DNA of 64,000 nt from Cristatella mucedo (Eukaryota; Bryozoa; Phylactolaemata; Cristatellidae): the NCBI GenBank assembly GCA_009760855.2, contig WPIO01000149.1, positions 799,501 through 863,500 of the forward strand. The letters run 5' to 3'. Every line of letters begins with the position of its first letter. Position 1 is the stretch's first letter. Positions 57,191 through 64,000 of the stretch are shown here, piece by piece. The position numbers and the translations under genes were made by a program. The notes under the pieces were generated by a model, which did not search any database, was not told where the DNA came from, and saw nothing but the letters and a program-made list of their open reading frames with translations.

Positions 57191-57784
57191 AAGGCAAAGA
57201 ATAGTTCTCTTCTCACTAATGGCTTGCTCCAGTAAATTTTGCTTGAATGGCGAATGGGGGGTTCATTTCCGGAGGGGGGCAGGCAAACCACATCTCTTGC
57301 CTCTCGTAGGAGCTAAGATTGAGAGCTGAACTCTCACAAAACTGAGCACCAACGTAAAACAACGCTAGGGGAGCCATTTGAGGGCACCCGCAGGCAATAA
57401 CTCACAGCCAGCACGGAAATGCACATAAGCTTTGCTCAAAATATATGGTCACAATGGAAAGTCTAACCAATCAGGGAGTGGAATTTTACAATAATAATAA
57501 TAATAATACATTTGTATAGCACCAGCGGAGAACTGAATCTCGTACTGGGTTCTTTATAGACGCTGTACAGAAAGCCTTACCAAATGATTAGTATTAACAT
57601 CGGCAAGCAGCAGGCGCGGTATAGCATATAAGGTACCCTCACTGATGCAGTGAACATGACACTTGGTGAGTGGCCTTAAGGAGCATGCTCGTTCTGTCCG
57701 TGTACAGAGTAGCGATATGTGTACAGAGATTCCTCTCAATTTACGAAACAACTTCAAAAGATGCCCGTGTTAAGCAGAGGATTG

Positions 57785-60330
57785 AACGCTGCTTTGGGAA
57801 GTTTGAGTCTGAGTATGATCTAGTCAACTTCACAGACTTCCCATGAGTCTACAGGCAGAACCCTAGAAAAGACTCTTAGGCTTCTTTTCTTGTGCTCGAA
57901 TACTGAAGTCCTGCCAGTCAGACCCAAAACTGATTTGTAAGACGGTAAACAATTTGCTGGTACTTCTTCTGAGAGGCCTGACTCCTCAGACATCAACGGC
58001 TCGGCCGACAGGTTTTCAGCTTGTTTCACTGACAAAATTGTGCACATTCATGCCTCCATAAAGCCCCTTCCGACTAAAGCAATTGTTGAATCAAAACATA
58101 AGACCTTCAGAGATTTCCCCAGGTTCCTGCATGCGGCGTGGCTACCTGAATAAGATCTAGTAAACAGAGCTAGTCTCCGGAAGACCCTATACCATCCCCT
58201 CTGCAGTCTTCACTGGCTGACAAACTTAGCCCAGCCATAACTGAGATTCTTAATGCTCCTCTGGAAAAGGGGTTATACCCAAGTCCTTCAAATCGGCCAT
58301 AGTTAAAGCAATACTTAAAAAACTAGGATTACATACACAGGTCCTTGCAAACTATCATCCAGTATCCCTTCCTCTTTGTTTGTCAAAGATTCTTGAACAA
58401 ATTGTCGTTAAGCAGCATGCAGCACAAATTAAAAAGAATGAATTACCAGAGAAACTTAAGTCTGGGTTCAAGCAGTAGCACTTCATTGAAACTGCTGTCC
58501 TCCATGTCACCAACGACATCCTACGAAGCAACGACAACGGGAATGTCACTGCCCTTGTGCTGCTAGATTTATCAGCTGCCTTCGACACTACTGATTATGA
58601 TATCCTAGTTGAACGATTGAGAACAATGGGTGTGGCAGGCAAGGCACTGACATGATTCAAATCGTACTTGTCCGATCGTTCAATCCGTGTCGTGTGGGGG
58701 TCACGTCTCATTCACCAGACCAGATGCCTGAGTCCCACAAGGGTCCGTCCTTGGTCCTTTGCTGTTCTCCATTTATACTGAACCTCTGGGAAAAGTGATT
58801 CGGGCCATGGGATAGCTGTCACTTCTAAGCTGACGATACTCAGCTGTATTTGTTCTTTAACCCGTCGGAATCTGCTGCAGCGACTGACTAACTGAATGCT
58901 TACCTTGCAGACATTCGATTTCGGATGTCAGCAAATTTCCTTAAACTAAACGTCGATTAAACTAAACTGCTGCCCATAGGACACCCCAAACGTGTGGCTG
59001 GACTAGAAGACTTTGATCTTCTAATAGGCGGTGCTGTTGCGCCATCACCATTACCAAGTGCTTGGAATGTAGGTGCCGCCTACGACAGCTGCCTAAATTT
59101 TGAAAGCGTTAAGAAGACTGCTTCCACAACAAGCCGTCACGTCCGATCCATATCTAAGATCAGGAACTGTCTTCCACGGTGGCTTGCAAAACCTTGAACT
59201 AGCTCTCTGCATCTGTCTCGGCAAGATTATTGCAATTCCTTTTGACTGGGCTACCAAAAAAAGCCACTAGGCCACTGCACTAGTGAGGTCTCTTCATTCT
59301 ATGGCTCCAGCCTATCTTTCAGATATACTACCCCATCAGGCAAAGCATCGTACCACTCGCTTTTCGGAATCCAACAGTCTAGAAATACCTCGTACAAACC
59401 TTAAATCCTTTGGAGACCGTGCATTTAGCTCGTATGCTCCCACAGCCTGGAACTCCCTCCCGACCTGCATCAGAACATCCCCTGACCTGACCACATTTAA
59501 AAGAAACTTAAAAACATACCTATTCAGGACAGCATTTAGTGGGTCCTTGTGATTCGTCCTCGATGTGCTTATGCGTGCTGACACTGTTCATGCTGCCACT
59601 AACCACATTTGCATGCTGACCCAGTGCATGTAACCCCTAACCATGTTATTCATTTTGTTTGTTTTTCAAGCATGATTTTACTTACTATTCTATTGCGTAT
59701 CACTTTGCAGCAAATGTAAAGCGCCTAGAAAGAGATTAAGTTCTCTGAGGGCGCTTTATCAAGTGCAATATTATTATTATTATTATTATTATGAGTATGG
59801 CTGCAAGGCTAGATTACAAATCCCTTATGTTTGACCAAGTGTCTCCTATGCTGAAAGACCTTTGATGGTGCCGGTTGATCAACGTATACAGAGTAATGTT
59901 CTTATGCTGACTCACAATGCCAGCCACGGCTTGGCTCCTTCATACTTAGCTGAACAACTGCAAAAGTTTCAGCCTCCTAGTGCTCTCTGGTCCTGGATGG
60001 ACAATAAATTAGCTGTTTCATTCCTCAGCTTAACTAAAGACCGTTACCGACAGAAGCTTTTGCTCTGCAGGTCCGAGACTGTGAAGCTCACCTCAAAAAT
60101 TGTTACACAACAAAAACTAATCTCCTGCTGCAGACTATGGCACATTCTTTCAGGCCGTTTCGAGCAGCTACTTTCATGATACTGACTACCTCAATTGCTC
60201 TCCTGACCCAGCAATGCTTCTCACTTTCTCCTTGTTGTGTGAGATTAAGTCTCTTGGCTGCCAAATGCGTACCAAAAGCCATGCCGTTTAGGCTTTGAGT
60301 TTGCTATACAAAATCCTCCTATGTAACAAC
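57785..60330 (+). mobile_element. Family-2 LINE, degraded reverse transcriptase, interrupted at 59282-59793
   Basis: Reverse-transcriptase remnants: LLDLSAAFDTTDYDILVERL, then PQGS-, YADD- and LKLN-like traces at nucleotide level, with several stops. After the nested family-1 insert it resumes at ATGAGTATGGCTGCAAGGCT and continues to the 3' end near 60330. A different non-LTR family from the 21-kb one. Confidence 0.7.
59282..59793 (+). mobile_element. Family-1 LINE 3' end, inserted inside a family-2 LINE
   Basis: An open C-terminal stretch (RSLHSMAPAYLSDILPHQAK, ..., FSSYAPTAWNSLPTC), nearly identical to 22263-22539, then the 3' UTR and an (ATT)n tail. Family-2 sequence continues on both sides, so this is a nested, probably recent insertion. 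Confidence 0.8.
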
Positions 60331-62814
60331 ACCCAGGGGGGCCTCGCATCCAGGCAGCCACTGATACGACCCGATGCAGCCGCAGAATGACGCAGGCCGG
60401 CTATAGAACAGCCACTGCGAATTGGGCTGGAAAAAGCTGTCGGCGACGTAGCTACCTGCTCTGATCATCACGGAATGCTGAAGCACCGGCTAGCAAGATC
60501 ATGAACCCCACTCCCCCTCCCTCCCTATCGAGACACGCCCATTAATCAAAGCTTCCGTGCAGGCAGAGCCAGCCCCTACAAAATAGGTCCCCCCCCCGTC
60601 AGAGGGCAGCAGTAGACACCGAGCAGTCAGTCAATTAATGACGGTCGATGGAGGGGCGTCGAACCTACAGCCACGGATGGGATGGGAAAGCAGGCAGCTG
60701 GACGGGACGGCATCGAGGTCGGGAGACATGGCAGCTAGCCAGCGATCTATTACCTGCCTGCCGACGAGCAGCAGCCGGCCGAGGGCCCACGCCAGGCAGC
60801 CAGCGCTAGAGAGCACAAACGACTGCAACCAGTACATGCATCAGCCGAGCCGGGCCTGGCTCGCCAGCTGCTGTGGGCCGGCCCGGCAGGCAAGATGGAG
60901 GCCCGGCGGCCGGTGGCGGTACCAATCTACAACAGCCAGCCTACCGGCAGACCCTACAATGACCACCTGGGAAATGTGCTCCGGTAGATTAGTGAGGTGG
61001 GTCAAGGGTCGTGGCCGGCTGCAGGCTCACTGCTGCTGTGCAAGCAGCACCTCTGCAGCCAGTCAGACGAGTGCTCTGGTCGAAGGTTGACCCATGCAAG
61101 CATGCAATCAAGGCACGAGTGGGCATTGTAAGTGAAAGCTAGTCAGTACACAAAAGAGCCAAAGAGACCGGCAATTCTCGAAGGCCACTTGGCGATCAAT
61201 GCAGGTGCGGCTGCCCAGTCTGGCTCAGGTGCTCAAGCATTCTCGCGACCAGGACTGCTGTGCATTAGAGTCAGAAGCATAACCAGCAGGCCGGTATCGT
61301 GTTCCTTAACACACAGCCAGAGGTTATCCACTGCACAGACAGTCAGTTAAGGTCGGAGGCCGAGATTGCCCATCTACGATAGGCTACCGAGCCATTGTTT
61401 GTAATCTAGCCCCCTCACCCACCCCACCAAGGCAAAAGCACTAATGATACACTAAAGAGGCTATTTTATAAATGTCTATTTAACTTACTGGGACAGCTGT
61501 GGCACATTCTAATCAAGGCTGTTCAGTTTACCCATTCACCACAGGTACCCATTGAGGCCCACAACTCGTACGGTCAAGGGTCATTTACTGTGAGCATCAG
61601 CATTTGAGATTTCCAGGTCTGCTTCGGGATCAACGGATAAGTTCGTGTGCTCTGCACGAACAAGATGAATCGATCGCTGGATTAAAATTTAAGCAGACGA
61701 AGAGATGCAATAAAAACCCAAAGCAATGCAGCTCCTGTATGTATGTGACTGACTGCCGAGCAGATGGAACAAGGAAATAATCTGCCCACAAAGTCCTCTC
61801 TTTTTTTATACTAAGCAGCACTTGGATGAGCCTTGCATTAGTCAATAGGCATTGTCCATCCTAACAAGAACAAATTAAACATGTATGTCTGGGCAAAAAG
61901 AGGCTGGCATCGAAACATGCTCGGCTAGACACCAAATTTCCAGGGTTAAGAATCAACGTTCGAGGCATTCCCAGCTGTAAACATCAAATGTCGCTAGATA
62001 AAATATCTAGTAGCTATGCTAATGGGACGTCTTAAGTTCAAATGCCGGCATCCACGACAAGAGACACTCTTAAACCATGATCCAAGACACCAGATATGTC
62101 TTGCACGTTCATCACCAAGCAGTCACATATGTAGCAGTACCAGGATGCAGGTGCAAACCTCCCAGAGCAACCCAGGTTGATCGAAATCAGTGGAGCTAAA
62201 ACGTTTGCTTCCAGTATTCGACGTTTCAGCCGTACAGTCAAGCGAAAAAGTATCTCCTAACCGGTCTCAGGACCCAAAAAAGTTCCAATTCTGGCATACA
62301 GAAACATTACTAAAAGCTGCTGAAATCATGCTAAGTATATACAATAAGCTTACGAAACATATAAGCCAAGTTTCAGTATAAGTTTAATAATTTGCAGTGA
62401 CAAAACAATTTAATAATAATACTACATTTGATAAAGCGCCTTCAAAGAAGTCGAGTCTCTTTCTAGGCTTTACCACCATGATTCGCAACCACCAGTTTGA
62501 GCTGCTCAGGCACAGAGCAAAGGGAGCATTCGAAAACGTCTGGCCTTGCCGTTCTTTAAAATACATTTAAACTTTTGAGTCCTTAGATGATCCGAGCCAC
62601 CTCGGAGCTCGGTGCCTCCTAGCCACTTCACCCCGAAAGGTGCATCATTCGTGGGATTCAGGAAGTCACGGAGCCGGGGGATGTGCAAGGGGGCGATTGG
62701 GCCTCCACTAGAGGGGGGAGCAACCTCGAGCACTACCTACACCTATGCCCCGACAACCACCAAAGGGAAAAATAATGCATATCGAATAAAATTATTATTA
62801 TGTGCTACAACTGT
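60331..62814. other. Mostly unassigned, GC-rich to 61.1 kb
   Basis: Holds the candidate exon at 60754-60822. Otherwise there are short fragments of a LINE-type tail near 62410-62470 and no supported gene. Confidence 0.4.
60754..60822 (-). CDS. Candidate upstream exon, 23 codons
   Basis: An open phase 0-0 segment lies between acceptor GGTTGCAG and donor GGCAG|GTAATAG. It encodes a leucine-rich helix-like stretch (LSSAGCLAWALGRLLL). It could be a further 5' exon of the plakin gene, about 11.5 kb upstream of the next one, because its phase and style fit. With no domain match it could be chance. Confidence 0.3.
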
Positions 62815-62966
62815 AGGGAGGTTGCTATTCACAACCGAGGTCGCGAGGTCGTGGGTCCAAATCCTACGGTGGGCGATCCTTTGTTGCCACTGCAAGCATT
62901 GTGGTAATAGCATTTAAGGCTCTTCTGCTGCTACACAAAGGGGTTGTTAAATCAGTTAGTATTACT
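62815..62966 (+). mobile_element. S2 SINE
   Basis: B box GTCGTGGGTCCAAATCCTAC, GGTGGGCGATCCTTTGTTGC, and 3' end GGTTGTTAAATCAGTTAGTA; the head is damaged. Confidence 0.65.
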
Positions 62967-63037
62967 GGCAGGTCTTGCGCCACTACATATACTACTAGAT
63001 GCACTGCATACATACACTACATACCCTACTACACGGT

Positions 63038-63215
63038 GAGCCGTGATGGCACACTGGATAGATAAGGCATTTGCTTTTCACGACCTCTGATTCCGTAGTC
63101 GTGGGCTCGGCTCCTGTAGTGGGCGATCATTTATTGCCACTACAAGCAGTGGTGATAGCCTTTAAGGCTCTCCTGCCTCTATGTAAGAGAGGCTGTTAAA
63201 TCAGCTTGTATTATT
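63038..63215 (+). mobile_element. S2 SINE, near full length
   Basis: The best plus-strand S2 copy: head GTGAGCCGTGATGGCACACT, B box GTCGTGGGCTCGGCTCCTG, body GCAGTGGTGATAGCC, and 3' end GGCTGTTAAATCAGCTTGTA. Confidence 0.75.
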
Positions 63216-64000
63216 ATACATGAAACTCCTAGCTCCACAACTGGATTGAGGTCTGCAGATTGACTAAGCCACCCCATTAGCATTATGAAGTGAACCAAAT
63301 ATAACAGGTGCGTTTTTGAAAAAAAATTGAATGTGCTTAGCCTTGTGCTTACGGCTATTTCCTGTTGAAAAAAGAAGCTTATCTCCAATAAGGCTCATTG
63401 CAGGAGGACCCGGCTGCAGAGGCGTTAAGCACTCCTGCCCCGGTCTGGCTAGGGGCAGGGCGACATGATGGCGATGCCACACAAGACTGCATTGGAGTAG
63501 TTCTAAAAATAAAACATCTTTCACCAAGGTGCAAGGTATCCACTAAAGAACCAGCCCCAAGACCGGCTAAACTTTACCGCCCTCTGAAGGCAATTACCAC
63601 TGAACCTTCAACGGAGCTGTAGTACAGCCAACTAATGCAATGCTCAGGAAGCTCACTCTAAGTGGACTCGCGTGAATTAAACGATTCGTCAGCGGAATGA
63701 TTCAGGTGGCTTTACTACTAACGATGCAGGCACTGCATCCGTTTGCAATGAGGAGAAATGGTTTGAATTCTCTGCAGCTGCTCCACAAATCTTTGCTCCA
63801 GTCTTCAGCATAGCGAAAAAAGCCGCTTTGTGCTGGACCGACAGAAGTTGAGTCTCTTTATTTCGTTACGAGCAAATATGCCTTGTTCATCTAGTCGCAG
63901 CCTAGCCGTAGCTTCCCAGTAGCAGCCTGCAGCAGCAGAGGTGAGACGATGCTTAGAGCTGCACTTTTTTTTTACCTATTATCTATTTATTTATTATCTA
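63216..64000. other. Unassigned sequence at window end
   Basis: No gene or element recognised after the S2 SINE; ends in an AT-rich run. Confidence 0.5.

Noticed and set aside
63038-63130. tRNA gene
   Set aside because: A and B boxes are present, but the sequence continues into the S2 SINE body shared by many copies; it does not fold as an intact tRNA.

Overview
This is animal nuclear DNA. The evidence is split genes with GT/AG introns, L2/CR1-like LINEs, tRNA-derived SINEs, small DNA transposons and many microsatellites. Nothing bacterial or organellar was seen. The species cannot be fixed; a repeat-rich, GC-rich-exon invertebrate fits best. All calls come from reading the sequence; no search was run.

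One large gene can be followed. It lies on the minus strand, from about 49.2 kb (possibly 60.8 kb) down to a stop codon at 15471. It encodes a plakin/spectraplakin-type cytolinker, related to the VAB-10A / Shot / plectin class. I assembled 32 exons; the intron phases agree at every junction, giving 5127 nt, or about 1708 residues plus stop. From 5' to 3' they encode a spectrin-repeat-like helical region (49.2-35.0 kb), a spectrin-repeat/SH3 unit (35.1-29.8 kb), a second, homologous unit (28.7-23.0 kb), an acidic low-complexity spacer (23.5-20.7 kb), and three plectin-repeat exons plus a terminal exon (18.8-15.4 kb). No actin-binding CH domains were seen, so the true 5' end probably lies beyond the window or in tiny exons I missed.

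The most notable point is that the plakin SH3 unit is present twice, exon for exon. Exons A-G at 35.1-29.8 kb match A'-G' at 28.7-23.0 kb in order, size and residues. An intron of the second copy holds about 30 copies of a 22-bp minisatellite.

The rest is mostly mobile DNA. Family-1 LINE copies (L2/CR1-like) lie at 6.6, 7.6, 8.5, 10.4, 19.6, 21.1, 23.6, 45.8, 54.1, 56.8 and 59.3 kb. A second LINE family lies at 49.4, 53.0 and 57.8-60.3 kb. There are two tRNA-derived SINE families, and S1 shares its 3' tail with the family-1 LINE. Other elements are a pair of Tc1-type MITEs (1.9-4.4 kb) with a nested SINE, a SPIN-like hAT element (13.1-13.3 kb), and an unrecognised AT-rich inverted-repeat element (55.2-56.0 kb). 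A CpG-rich, promoter-like block lies at 0.5-1.4 kb.
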